Notes under the pieces: model-generated
The model's database searches: none
Seen by the model: the letters and a program-made list of their open reading frames with translations, nothing else
What the model was told of the DNA's origin: nothing
Assembly: GCA_025931335.1 (NCBI GenBank)
Contig: JAICNG010000006.1
Location: forward strand, 1-63,939
DNA from: Gemmatimonadaceae bacterium
GTDB lineage: Bacteria > Gemmatimonadota > Gemmatimonadetes > Gemmatimonadales > Gemmatimonadaceae
Direction of reading: 5' to 3'
DNA length: 63,939 nucleotides
Shown here: piece after piece, positions 23,340 to 31,873 of the stretch
Layout of the letters: the number at the start of each line of letters is the position of its first letter
How positions within the stretch are numbered: the stretch's first letter is position 1
Position numbers and translations under genes: made by a program

Positions 23340-24959
23340 ATGGATCACTCGACGACCTTCGCCCGACACTTCGCGCGACTCGTGCACCTCTTGCTGCACG
23401 AGCCGAAGAACATCGCGAATCAGAAGGCGGCCCTCCGCCTGCTGGTGGCGATGTCGAAGGAGGGGGAGGTCCGGCTCGCGCTGCAGGACTGGCAGGTCGT
23501 GGCGAACGGGACCCTGCTTCCTCCTCAGCTCGAGGGGGTGGAGGACCTGGGGGCCCAGCTCATCGGGCACGCGGTCACCGAGCTGGTGGCACAGCAGGGT
23601 GCGTCGCCCGCCGACCTCCTGGGGATTGCCCGCACACTGGCGACGGAGCCGGTTCCCGGCGACGGCGGCCGCAACGTCGCCGACAAGCTCTCGGCGCTCG
23701 GCGCGAAGACGGTGCGGGTGACGCTGTCCGGCAACGCGCCCCTTCCGCGCGTTGCGACCGCGTCCATGCCCACGCACGGTTCGGACGTGCAGGCGACAGT
23801 TCCCAAGCCGGCGACGAATGGCGGCAGCCGCAACACGGGGGACGTGGCCGTGGTCGCGAAGACCGATGCGCCGCCGGAGCGTCGCCCATCGACGGAGCTG
23901 AGGGTGATGCACGGCCTCACCGACAGCTACCTGTCGCAGTTCGCCGCGCCCGATACCTCGAGGGGATCGATCTCGAGCGGGTTCGCGCAGCTCGACGCGA
24001 CCATCAGCGTGACCGAGACGACGAAGCTCCTCGACGGTGTCGCCGGGGGAGCGGAGGCGGCGTTCCGCGAGGGAGACGCGGAGGCGCTCGGCATCGCCAT
24101 GGCGGGCATCGTCAAGCGTGAGGCGGCCGCAACCGACTCGAACCTCCGTCGCGCGTACGGAATGGCGCTGCGCCGGCTCGCCAAGAAGCCGATGCTGGCG
24201 GCGGTCGCGGCGCTGCTGTCGTCGCACCGTGAGATGTACGACGACCTGTTCACGGTTTTCGCGCGCACCGGCGATGACGGCGCGGAGGCGCTCATCGAGC
24301 AGCTCAACGCCGCGCAGTCACTGGCCCAGCGTCGCGTGTACTTCGATTCGCTGCGCAAGCTGAACGCCGGCGTCCAGGTGCTCATCCACATGCTTGGCGA
24401 CTCGCGCTGGTACGTCGTGCGCAACGCGGCCGACCTCCTGGGCGAGATGGCGGCGAACGACGCCGAGCCGAAGCTGAGCGAGCTGCTCCAGCATGAGGAC
24501 GACCGCGTGCGAAAGGCGGCGGTGTCCGCGCTCTCGAAGATGACCGGCTCCGGCGCGGTGAAGGGACTGGCCGCCTCGCTCGATGACGGCGCTCCGGGTG
24601 TGCGCATGCGCGCCGCGGCCGCCCTCGGCGGCGCGAAGACCCCCGCCGCGGCAGCCGCCCTGATCAAGCACCTCGATCGCGAGGATGCAGCGGAAGTGCA
24701 GCACGCCTGCCTGGCGGCGTTAGGGAAGATCGCCTCCGGGGATGCGATCCGATTTCTGACGAAGGCCGCTCAGCCCGCGGGCGGGCTCTTCAACAAGAAG
24801 AAGGCGACCGCCTACCGGGTCGCCGCCGTGCGCGCGTTAGGCGAGGCGCGCACCCCCGCCGCGATGGGCGCCCTCCAGAACCTGCTCCACGACAAGGAGA
24901 AGGATGTGCGCGAGGCGGTGTTCTGGGCGGTCCGCGCTGGTAAGGGGGAGGCCGAGTAG
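23340..24959 (+). CDS. HEAT-repeat protein
   Basis: This 539-residue soluble protein has an N-terminal helical region (1-110) and a Thr/Pro/Asn-rich linker (about 130-190). A C-terminal array of at least five HEAT/PBS-lyase-like repeats runs from about 330 to 535: DSRWYVVRNAADLLGEMA, EDDRVRKAAVSALSKM, GAPGVRMRAAAALGG, DAAEVQHACLAALGKIA and EKDVREAVFWAVRAG. HEAT arrays are scaffolds, and no enzymatic motif is seen. It follows the ATPase gene by 50 bp with no obvious ribosome-binding site. Its stop codon lies in the first base triplet of an inverted repeat. Confidence 0.83.
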   Translation: MDHSTTFARHFARLVHLLLHEPKNIANQKAALRLLVAMSKEGEVRLALQDWQVVANGTLLPPQLEGVEDLGAQLIGHAVTELVAQQGASPADLLGIARTLATEPVPGDGGRNVADKLSALGAKTVRVTLSGNAPLPRVATASMPTHGSDVQATVPKPATNGGSRNTGDVAVVAKTDAPPERRPSTELRVMHGLTDSYLSQFAAPDTSRGSISSGFAQLDATISVTETTKLLDGVAGGAEAAFREGDAEALGIAMAGIVKREAAATDSNLRRAYGMALRRLAKKPMLAAVAALLSSHREMYDDLFTVFARTGDDGAEALIEQLNAAQSLAQRRVYFDSLRKLNAGVQVLIHMLGDSRWYVVRNAADLLGEMAANDAEPKLSELLQHEDDRVRKAAVSALSKMTGSGAVKGLAASLDDGAPGVRMRAAAALGGAKTPAAAAALIKHLDREDAAEVQHACLAALGKIASGDAIRFLTKAAQPAGGLFNKKKATAYRVAAVRALGEARTPAAMGALQNLLHDKEKDVREAVFWAVRAGKGEAE

Positions 24960-25020
24960 GACTGCGGATTGCGGATTGCTGATTGCGAATGAACAGCCGG
25001 CAATCCGCAATCCGCAGTCC
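24959..25020. repeat. Perfect 21-bp inverted repeat, GGATTGC family
   Basis: Arms 24959-24979 and 25000-25020 are exact complements (GGACTGCGGATTGCGGATTG and one further base) with a 20-nt loop holding another GATTGC unit. The first base is the last base of the HEAT-gene stop codon. It lies between the convergent HEAT and M42 genes. It belongs to the same family as 6421-6497. Confidence 0.93.
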
Positions 25021-25031
25021 GCAATCGTCCC

Positions 25032-26102
25032 TCAACGCGCAGTGAAGTCCGTCTTATCGCCGATCTCTCTACACGCTTCCGCGATCAACTCCGCCGTGCG
25101 CTCCACATCCTCGAGCGCCACCATCTCGTTCGGCGAGTGCATGTAGCGGTTGGGGATCGAGACGAGGGCGGTCGCGACCCCCTCGCGGGCGATGTGGATG
25201 GCGTCGGCGTTCGTGCTCGTGTCGCGACCCGCGGCGTTGATCGTGAAGGGGATCTTCTTCTTCTCGGCCGTGGAGCGCAGCAGAGAGAAGACGACGGGGT
25301 TGATCAGCGCGCCGCGGGTGAGCACGGGGCCGGAGCCGAGCTTGTGATCGCCGAGCTCCTTCTTCTCCATTCCCGGCGAGTCGCTGGCGTGGGTGACGTC
25401 GATGACGATCGCCATCTTCGGGTTGAGGCACGCGGCGCAGATCAGCGCGCCGCCGCCATGCCAGGCGATCTCCTCTTGCGTCGTCGCGACGGCGACGACG
25501 CGCGCTTTCCCGGGGTTCTTCGCGTAGCGGCGCAGTGCCTCGAGCGCGGTGAACGCGCCGATGCGATCGTCGATGGAGCGTGACACGAGGCGCTGATTGG
25601 GGAAGTCCATCGCCTTCGAGTCGATGACGCCGGGATCGCCGACCTGGAGCCGCTGCTCCGCTTCCGACTTGTTCGCCGCCCCGATGTCCACCCAGAGGTC
25701 GGTCATCTTCGACGCCTTGTCGCGGTCGTCGTTCTTCATCAGGTGGATGGGCTTCTTGCCGATGACGCCGAAGACGTCGGCATCACGACCGAGGAAGCGG
25801 ATGCGCTGGCCGACGAGCACCTGAGGGTCCCAGCCGCCGATTGGGCCCACGTGAGCGAAGCCCTCATCGTCGATGTACTGCACGATCAGCCCGATCTCGT
25901 CGATGTGCCCATCGAGCATGATCGTCGGCGATCCCTTGGGGTTGATCTCGGCGAGGCTATTGCCGGCGACGTCGCCGCGGACCTCGCTGGCGAAGGTCTT
26001 CGCCTCCTCGCGCCACACGCGGGCGGGGATGGACTCGAAGCCGGAGGGTCCCGGCGAATCGAGCAGACGCTTCAGAAAGGTGAGCGATGACTCTGGGAGC
26101 AT
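25032..26102 (-). CDS. M42-family glutamyl aminopeptidase/endoglucanase-like metallopeptidase
   Basis: This 356-residue cytoplasmic dizinc aminopeptidase forms large hollow oligomers in known members. Motifs: MLDGHIDEIGLIVQ (His/Asp), RSIDDRIGAFTALEAL (bridging Asp), ATTQEEIAWHGG (catalytic and ligand Glu), AIVIDVTHASDSP (Asp) and IPNRYMHSPNEMV (His). Start ATG 26102 (MLPESSLTFLKRLL) is preferred, and a TTG at 26153 would add a non-conserved leader. Role: turnover of short peptides released by the proteasome or Clp-type proteases. Confidence 0.93.
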   Translation of the reverse strand: MLPESSLTFLKRLLDSPGPSGFESIPARVWREEAKTFASEVRGDVAGNSLAEINPKGSPTIMLDGHIDEIGLIVQYIDDEGFAHVGPIGGWDPQVLVGQRIRFLGRDADVFGVIGKKPIHLMKNDDRDKASKMTDLWVDIGAANKSEAEQRLQVGDPGVIDSKAMDFPNQRLVSRSIDDRIGAFTALEALRRYAKNPGKARVVAVATTQEEIAWHGGGALICAACLNPKMAIVIDVTHASDSPGMEKKELGDHKLGSGPVLTRGALINPVVFSLLRSTAEKKKIPFTINAAGRDTSTNADAIHIAREGVATALVSIPNRYMHSPNEMVALEDVERTAELIAEACREIGDKTDFTAR

Positions 26103-26156
26103 GGATGTCGGTGACAGGGCGCTGTTGATGCAGCCGCCGGCTCCCCGCGTCAAGAG

Positions 26157-26197
26157 GAAGGCCCGCGGATCGCATCTTACGCGACCCGCCGGCCTTC
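26157..26197. terminator. Candidate hairpin terminator after the CsbD-like gene
   Basis: The 17-bp stem GAAGGCCCGCGGATCGC / GCGACCCGCCGGCCTTC has two mismatches and a 7-nt loop. It lies 8 bp beyond the CsbD stop on the minus strand. No U-tract follows. It is a simple hairpin, unlike the iterated-word elements. Confidence 0.5.
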
Positions 26198-26204
26198 TCC
26201 AGCA

Positions 26205-26417
26205 TCAGAGCGTCTCGTCGAGGTCCTCGACCTCTCCCTGTGCCTTCCCCAGGTTCTTCTGGGCCTTGCCCTTGAGCTCGTCCTTCTTGCCCTTGAGCTG
26301 CTCGCTGCGGTCGTCGGTGATGTCGCCGAACTTCCCGCGAACCTTGCCGGCGGTCTCCTTGAGCCCGCCCTCGATTTCGTTCTGTGCACCGCTCTTGCGA
26401 GTCGTGTCGTCAGCCAT
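26205..26417 (-). CDS. CsbD-family stress protein
   Basis: This 70-residue, highly charged helical protein has the CsbD signature NEIEGGLKETAGKVRGKFGD and a second related half (LKGKKDELKGKAQKNLGKAQ). CsbD proteins accumulate in general stress or stationary phase, and their biochemical role is not settled. The gene is divergent from the RNase gene, with a 51-bp gap that must hold both promoters. The start ATG 26417 is preceded by AGGAGG, a strong ribosome-binding site. Confidence 0.92.
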   Translation of the reverse strand: MADDTTRKSGAQNEIEGGLKETAGKVRGKFGDITDDRSEQLKGKKDELKGKAQKNLGKAQGEVEDLDETL

Positions 26418-26468
26418 GACTACCTCCTGAATCGGTAAAGGCCTCTCTTGGGAACCGCTGACAGAGCA

Positions 26469-28517
26469 ATGGATGTGCCCGAGGAACAGGCGAAGCGCCG
26501 TGCCACGACGGGCGATTTGGCGCGATTAGCCGTCACGGAAATGATCGAGCACGGATTCGTGCCCGAGTATCCTGTCGAGGCATGTCGTGAGATCGAGCGA
26601 CTCGAGCGCCGCGCAGCGCCGGCGATGGAGGATGGACGCAACGATCTGCGAAACCTGCTCTGGTCGTCGGTCGACAACCGCACATCGCGCGACCTCGATC
26701 AGGTCGAGTTCGCGGAGCTGCTGCCCGACGGCTCCATCCGGCTGATGATCGGCATCGCCGACGTCGATGCGCTGGTGGAGGCCGGCACGGCGACCGACGA
26801 GCATGCGGCGACGAACACGACCTCGGTGTACACGGGGGTGCGGGTCTTCCACATGCTCCCGACGGAGCTGTCGACGGACCTCACCTCACTCAACGAGGGT
26901 GAGGACCGCAACGCGATCGTCACCGAGATGCGCGTCGCCGCCGACGGCGAGATGACGCCGGTCGACGCCTATCGAGCGGTAGTGCACAACCACGCCAAGC
27001 TCGACTACGAGAGCGTCGGCGGCTGGCTGGCCGGGTTGGCGTCTCCTCCGCCCGCCATCGAGCGGCGTGTCGACCTCGAGGCACAGCTGCGCCTTCAGCA
27101 CGAGTGCGCGAGCCGCCTTCGCGATGTGCGGCGCGCACAGGGGGCGATCAACATCGAGTCGTCGGAGCCCCAGGCCGTCGTCGTCGACGGACGGGTCGTC
27201 GACCTCGCGGTGCCGCGACGCAACCTCGCGCGCGATCTCATCGAGGACTTCATGATCGCGGCGAACCGCGCCGCGGCGATGATCCTTCTCGAGCGCGGAT
27301 CAATGTCCATCCGGCGCATCGTGCGTCGTCCGCACCGATGGGATCGCCTCGTCCAACTTGCCGCCGACTTCGGCGAAAGCCTGCCGGACGCGCCCGACAG
27401 CGCGGCGCTCGGCGCCTTTCTCGCGCGCCGTCGTGACGCGGATCCCGCCCATTTCGCCGACCTGTCACTCACCGTCGTCAAGCTGCTCGGACCTGGGGAG
27501 TACGTGCTCGAGCGCCGCCTCGGCGACCGTCGCGACGGCGGACACTTCGGGTTGGGCATCGCTGACTACGTGCATTCGACGGCGCCGAATCGCCGCTTCG
27601 TCGACCTCGTCACGCAGCGATTGCTCAAGGCCACCGAGCGGCGCGCGGCGATGCCATATAGCGAGGTGGAGCTGGATCAGATCGCGCAGCGGTGCACCGA
27701 GCGCGAGCGCGAAGCGAAGAAGGTCGAGCGCGCGATGCGAAAGCGCATCGCCGCGCACTTCGTTCGCGATCGCGTGGGCGACTCGTTCGTCGCGACGGTG
27801 ACGGGAAAGAACGCGAACGGGACGTGGGTGCGCGTGCTGGCGCCTCCGGTGGAGGGACGGTTGGTGCGCGGCGGCGAAGGGCCCGACGTCGGTGACACGC
27901 TGCGCGTTCGCCTCGTGCGCGCCGACGCGCGCCTCGGCTTCATCGACTTCGAGCCCGAAACCGCCGCCAGCGATCTGCCGCGCAAGATCGCGCGCCAGCA
28001 CCGCAAGCGTCACGCGGCCGATGCGCTGCGCCATCGCGTCGGGGAGCGGTTCGAGGCCGTCGTCTCAGGCGTGTCGCAACACGGCGTGTGGGTGCGGCTC
28101 CTCGAGACACTCCCCGACGGAACGTCGATCGAGGGAAAGGTGGTCGCCGGCTACCACGCGCTCACCGAGGCGAGCGGCAAACGCGTGGCCGTGAAGCTCG
28201 TCGCCGTCAACACTGCGCTGGGCTTCATCGACTTCGAGTACGCCGAGGGGGTGGAGCCGCGGAAGCGGGAGCGGACTGAGCGAAAGCGTGTAGCGGCTCG
28301 TGCACTCGCGAGCCGAATCGGGGAGCGCTTCGAGGTCGAGGTCACCGGGGTGACGCCGAAAGCGGTGTGGGTTCGCGTCGTCGATCGAGGAATCGAAGGG
28401 CGACTGGTGCGAGGGGGGCAGGGGCTCTCGAAGGGAGGGCGTGTCACGGCCACGCTGCTCGACGCGGACGTGGAGCGAGGGTTCATTGATTTCGGTTCGG
28501 TAAGCAACGAGCCGTAA
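26469..28517 (+). CDS. RNase II/R-family exoribonuclease with three C-terminal OB repeats
   Basis: This 682-residue protein (start ATG 26469, MDVPEEQ) has an RNB domain. The metal motif VDNRTSRDLDQVEFAE matches three of the four canonical Asp, with Gln in the fourth position. The conserved C-terminal RNB signature YVHSTAPNRRFVDLVTQRLL supplies the His/Arg pair. After about residue 430 come three tandem units of about 80 residues, each ending GFIDFE or GFIDFG. Their openings are RVGDSFVATVTG, RVGERFEAVVSG and RIGERFEVEVTG, with GTWVRV or VWVRV strands, and they are S1/OB-like RNA-binding repeats. The last codons (NEP-stop) lie in an inverted repeat. Confidence 0.9.
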   Translation: MDVPEEQAKRRATTGDLARLAVTEMIEHGFVPEYPVEACREIERLERRAAPAMEDGRNDLRNLLWSSVDNRTSRDLDQVEFAELLPDGSIRLMIGIADVDALVEAGTATDEHAATNTTSVYTGVRVFHMLPTELSTDLTSLNEGEDRNAIVTEMRVAADGEMTPVDAYRAVVHNHAKLDYESVGGWLAGLASPPPAIERRVDLEAQLRLQHECASRLRDVRRAQGAINIESSEPQAVVVDGRVVDLAVPRRNLARDLIEDFMIAANRAAAMILLERGSMSIRRIVRRPHRWDRLVQLAADFGESLPDAPDSAALGAFLARRRDADPAHFADLSLTVVKLLGPGEYVLERRLGDRRDGGHFGLGIADYVHSTAPNRRFVDLVTQRLLKATERRAAMPYSEVELDQIAQRCTEREREAKKVERAMRKRIAAHFVRDRVGDSFVATVTGKNANGTWVRVLAPPVEGRLVRGGEGPDVGDTLRVRLVRADARLGFIDFEPETAASDLPRKIARQHRKRHAADALRHRVGERFEAVVSGVSQHGVWVRLLETLPDGTSIEGKVVAGYHALTEASGKRVAVKLVAVNTALGFIDFEYAEGVEPRKRERTERKRVAARALASRIGERFEVEVTGVTPKAVWVRVVDRGIEGRLVRGGQGLSKGGRVTATLLDADVERGFIDFGSVSNEP

Positions 28518-28732
28518 ACGCCGGCTACACCACAGAGGGGTCGACGGGATCGAAGGGGTCGAAGGGATCAACGGGATGGAAAGGCGCCGCGGCAACGCCG
28601 CGGCGCTCATCTGATGAGCGCGTCTGCCGCGAAGCGGCGACGCGCCTTCCCGCCCCCTCGATCCCGTCGATCCCTTGATCCCGTCGATCCCGCGGTGGCC
28701 GTTCTCTGTGCTACCGCTGTCAGGGCTCGTTG
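28505..28732. repeat. Very long imperfect inverted repeat between convergent genes, GGGATCGA and CAACGAGCC words
   Basis: Arms of about 110 nt pair around the centre GCGCTCAT-CTG-ATGAGCGC (28602-28621). Outer ends both begin CAACGAGCC, then (T)ACACCACAGAG/TAGCACAGAG, then runs of GGGATCGAAGGGGTCGA units. The left end encodes the last residues and stop of the RNase gene, and the right end does the same for the BtuF-like gene on the other strand. Confidence 0.9.
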
Positions 28733-29652
28733 GGCGACGAAACAGGAACCGCCGAAACAGGAACCGCCCGATCCCCCGCTGGACTCCCGAAGAGCCCGGG
28801 ATGCAGCACCCTCGCCAGCGTCTCGACGCCATCGACGATCCTCGGCCCTGGTCGGCTCGCGAGCGCGTTCGCGTCGATGGCCCACACGGCGCGCGCGCGA
28901 GCCCAACGCCATTCATCGCGGCGGAGCACGTCCTCCGCCTCACGAGCTGCCCGCTCGAGCCCGTACCCGCACGGGGCGAACACGAGCACCTCGGGCTCAG
29001 CGGCCGCCACGTCGCTCACCTTGATCGCCCGAGAGTGTGAGCCCGGCGTCGCCAGCACGTCCTGGCCGCCGGCGCGGTGCACCATCTCCGGCACCCAGTG
29101 GCCGGCCGTGTATACCGGGTCCGTCCATTCGAGAACGGCGACGCGCGGCCGCGGGGCTCGCGCGGCGCGGAGACGGTCGTGCACCGAGCGAAGGCGCGCC
29201 CGCAGGCCGGCCACGATCTCCTGGGCTTCGTCGGCCGCGTCGATCGCCGCGGCGACCCGCTCGATGTCGGCGCAGATGCCGCCGATCGACGTTCCCGAGA
29301 GCGTCACGATCGCCGGGGCGGGCGTGAGGCGCGCGGCGATCGCCCGTACGTCGGTCTCTCGAACCGCGCAGACGTCGCACAGCGCCTGCGTCACGATCAC
29401 GTCGGGGCGCAGCGAGGCGAGGAGCGTCTCGTTCACGGTGTACAGTGGGGCGCCCCGCTCCGATGCATCCCGTACGTCGCGATCGATGGCATCGGGGGCC
29501 ACCGTGCCGTCGATCCCCGTGCTCGTCAGGTGTGGCAGGCGGGCGACCTGCGGCGGATAATCACAGGCGTGCGTGACGCCGGCGAGCTGATCGAGGGCCC
29601 CGAGCGCAACGACGATCTCCGTCGCCGACGGGAGGAGCGACACGACCCGCAC
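28720..29652 (-). CDS. Cobalamin/iron-siderophore-binding protein, BtuF-like, without signal peptide
   Basis: This 310-residue class III periplasmic-binding-fold protein opens at RVVSLLPSATEIVVALGALDQLAG with no signal peptide. Typical motifs are GVTHACDYPP, LRPDVIVTQALCDVCAV, VAVLEWTDPVYTAGHWVPEMV and DVAAAEPEVLVFAPCGYGLE. Such leaderless forms are usually annotated cobalamin-binding. Export by another route or a cytoplasmic role is unresolved. The C-terminus AVPVSAVPVSSPNEP comes from a 15-bp tandem duplication (28738-28767) plus an inverted-repeat arm, and is therefore probably non-functional. Confidence 0.85.
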   Translation of the reverse strand: MRVVSLLPSATEIVVALGALDQLAGVTHACDYPPQVARLPHLTSTGIDGTVAPDAIDRDVRDASERGAPLYTVNETLLASLRPDVIVTQALCDVCAVRETDVRAIAARLTPAPAIVTLSGTSIGGICADIERVAAAIDAADEAQEIVAGLRARLRSVHDRLRAARAPRPRVAVLEWTDPVYTAGHWVPEMVHRAGGQDVLATPGSHSRAIKVSDVAAAEPEVLVFAPCGYGLERAAREAEDVLRRDEWRWARARAVWAIDANALASRPGPRIVDGVETLARVLHPGLFGSPAGDRAVPVSAVPVSSPNEP

Positions 29653-29653
29653 G

Positions 29654-30049
29654 TTACTCGCGCGTCAGCGGAAACAGGATGAAGGTGGCGAGCAGCAGGC
29701 ACATCCCCGCGATGTACCAGTTCGACTCTCCGTGAAGAAACCACACCACGCCGCCGAACAGGGCGAGACTCTCGGCCGTGGCCCAGGCGATGATGAGCAG
29801 CGTCGCGCGCCGCGCCAGGTCGACCGCCTTGCCTAACAGGCCGCGCAGGAAGGCGAGCACGACCAGAACGCTCACCCACAGGGCGTAGCCGACGAAGCGG
29901 AGCGGTCCCATGTCCGCCTCGATCGGCGGTGGCGTCTCTCGTCGCAGCCACCAGGTGACGACGCCGAAGAGGAATGCGCCCCCGAAAATCGACAGCCGAA
30001 TGACGTGGAGCGTGCGAAGCGAGGCCGTCGGGCGGTTGGGGGCGGTCAT
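29654..30049 (-). CDS. Four-helix membrane protein of unknown function
   Basis: This 131-residue protein has about four transmembrane segments: HVIRLSIFGGAFLFGVVTWWL, FVGYALWVSVLVVLAFLRGLL, LLIIAWATAESLALFGGVVWF and YIAGMCLLLATFILFPL. It starts with ATGA overlap to the upstream amidohydrolase stop (30046-30049) and ends 1 nt before the BtuF-like start, so the three are one operon. No family recognised. An accessory role is possible but unsupported. Confidence 0.72.
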   Translation of the reverse strand: MTAPNRPTASLRTLHVIRLSIFGGAFLFGVVTWWLRRETPPPIEADMGPLRFVGYALWVSVLVVLAFLRGLLGKAVDLARRATLLIIAWATAESLALFGGVVWFLHGESNWYIAGMCLLLATFILFPLTRE

Positions 30050-31761
30050 GGCTCGCCAACCGCTGCACGCGTGGTCGCCGGCGCGGGCGGTCGCTCGTAC
30101 ACCGGCCGCCCGGCGAGATAGGTCGCCAACACGCGTGTCGCGAGAATCCGTTCTGGCGCGACGCTCATGATGTCCTGATCGAGCACCACGAAATCGGCCA
30201 ACTTGCCTGGTGCGAGCGAGCCGAGCTCCGCTTCCTGAAACGCCGCGATCGCCGGCCAGAGCGTCATCGACTTGAGGGCCTCGTCACGCGTCATCCGCTG
30301 CTCGGAGAACCAGCCTCCGGTGGGCCAGTTGTGCTCATCCTGCCGCGAGACGGAGGCGTGGAAGGAGATGAGAGGGTTCACCTTCTCGACCGGAAAGTCG
30401 CTTCCATTGGGGATGATGACACCCGTCCCGAGCAGGGCGCGCCAGGCGTAGGCGCCGAGGAGGCGCGTCGGTCCGAGGCGATTCCCCGCCCAGTACATGT
30501 CGCTCGTCTGGTGGCTCGCCTGCATCGAGGGGATGACGTCGAGCTGCGCGAAGCGCGGGATGTCGGCGTAATGAAGGATCTGCGCGTGCTCCACCCGGAA
30601 CCGGTGGTCGGCCGCCGGCACCGTGCCTAACGCGGCCTCGAAGGCATCGAGAACGGTACGGTTCGCGCGATCCCCAATGGCGTGCACGTTGAGCTGAAAT
30701 CCGGAGCGAAGCGCGCGCACCGCTACCTGCTCGATGCGCTCGCGCGGCGTCGTGATCAGCCCGGAATGCTCGGGCGAATCGCTGTACGGCTCGAGGAGCG
30801 CAGCGCCGCGCGACCCCAGCGCACCGTCGGCACTGATCTTGATCGCGCGGATCCACACGCGTCCGTCGTACAGTGCGCTCTGCGGACCCCGCTTGAGATA
30901 GTGATCGAGGTTCGCGTCGTCGCTCGCGATCATCACGTAGTTGCGAAGATCGTAGCGCCCTTCCTTCGCCAGCTCCTCGTAGATGTCGATCGTCGCGCGG
31001 CCGACGCCGGCGTCGTGAATGCCGGTCAACCCCCAGCGATTCGCCTCCTTCACCGCCGCGAGAATCGCCGCCCGCACTTCGTCGCGGGGCGCCGGGGGAA
31101 TCGCGCGGCTCACGAGCCCCATCGCCCGGTCGACGAGCACCCCCGAGGGCGCCCCGTTGGCCATGCGCTCGATGCGTCCGCCCTCCGGATCGGTCGCCGT
31201 CGCGGCGAGGTTCGCCGCCGCCATCGCGCGCGCATTCACCAGTGCCGCGTGGCCGTCGACGCGCGTGAGATACACCGGATGCTGCGGCACCGCGCGCGAG
31301 AGCGCCTCGTGCGACGGGAAGCGCGTGTCTCCCCAGTCGTTCTGGTCCCAGCCGCGACCGAGAATCCAGGTACCGGCCGGAACCTCACGCGCACGTGCCG
31401 CCACGCGCGCGATCACCTCGTCGTACGACTTCGTCCCGGTGAGATCGACCGTGCGCAGCGCATTGCCGAGCCCGAGGAGATGCGCATGGGCGTCGACCAT
31501 CCCCGGGATGACGGTCCGGCCGTCGAGATCGATGACGCGTGTTCGCGGCCCCTTGAGCGCGGCTGCGCCGCGTTCGGAGCCGACAAAGCGCACGCGACCG
31601 CCGGCGATCGCCATCGCTTCGCCGAATGGCCGCCGCTCGTCGACGGTGTAGATGCGCGCGTTGGTGACGATCAGATCGGCGGGCGGCTGCTGTTGGGCGC
31701 GCGCCGCCGCGGGGACGAGAACGAGCAGCGCGGCTCGGCGCGCGAGAGGCTGGAATCTCAT
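30046..31761 (-). CDS. Secreted amidohydrolase family protein (YtcJ-like)
   Basis: This 571-residue enzyme has a signal peptide (ALLVLVPAAARAQQ). Amidohydrolase-3 motifs: TVIPGMVDAHAHLLGLG (HxH), LGRGWDQNDWG, YLTRVDGHAALVN, ILGDANLDHYLKRG-type DDANLDHYL, LNVHAIGDRANRTVLDAFE (His), RVEHAQILHYADI (His), NGSDFPVEKVNPLISF (Asp) and TLWPAIAAFQEAELGSLAPG. YtcJ-type members hydrolyse N-substituted formamides or related amides, and the substrate is unassigned. First gene of a three-gene coupled operon. Confidence 0.93.
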   Translation of the reverse strand: MRFQPLARRAALLVLVPAAARAQQQPPADLIVTNARIYTVDERRPFGEAMAIAGGRVRFVGSERGAAALKGPRTRVIDLDGRTVIPGMVDAHAHLLGLGNALRTVDLTGTKSYDEVIARVAARAREVPAGTWILGRGWDQNDWGDTRFPSHEALSRAVPQHPVYLTRVDGHAALVNARAMAAANLAATATDPEGGRIERMANGAPSGVLVDRAMGLVSRAIPPAPRDEVRAAILAAVKEANRWGLTGIHDAGVGRATIDIYEELAKEGRYDLRNYVMIASDDANLDHYLKRGPQSALYDGRVWIRAIKISADGALGSRGAALLEPYSDSPEHSGLITTPRERIEQVAVRALRSGFQLNVHAIGDRANRTVLDAFEAALGTVPAADHRFRVEHAQILHYADIPRFAQLDVIPSMQASHQTSDMYWAGNRLGPTRLLGAYAWRALLGTGVIIPNGSDFPVEKVNPLISFHASVSRQDEHNWPTGGWFSEQRMTRDEALKSMTLWPAIAAFQEAELGSLAPGKLADFVVLDQDIMSVAPERILATRVLATYLAGRPVYERPPAPATTRAAVGEP

Positions 31762-31873
31762 GGGCGAGAACGTACGGAATTCTTACGAGTGTGCGGGCCG
31801 CGAACTCTGGCCGGCGGTGATGGTGGCGCCGATACTATCGCGCGCCCCCCGTCCACTTGCAACCTCGCGGCAG

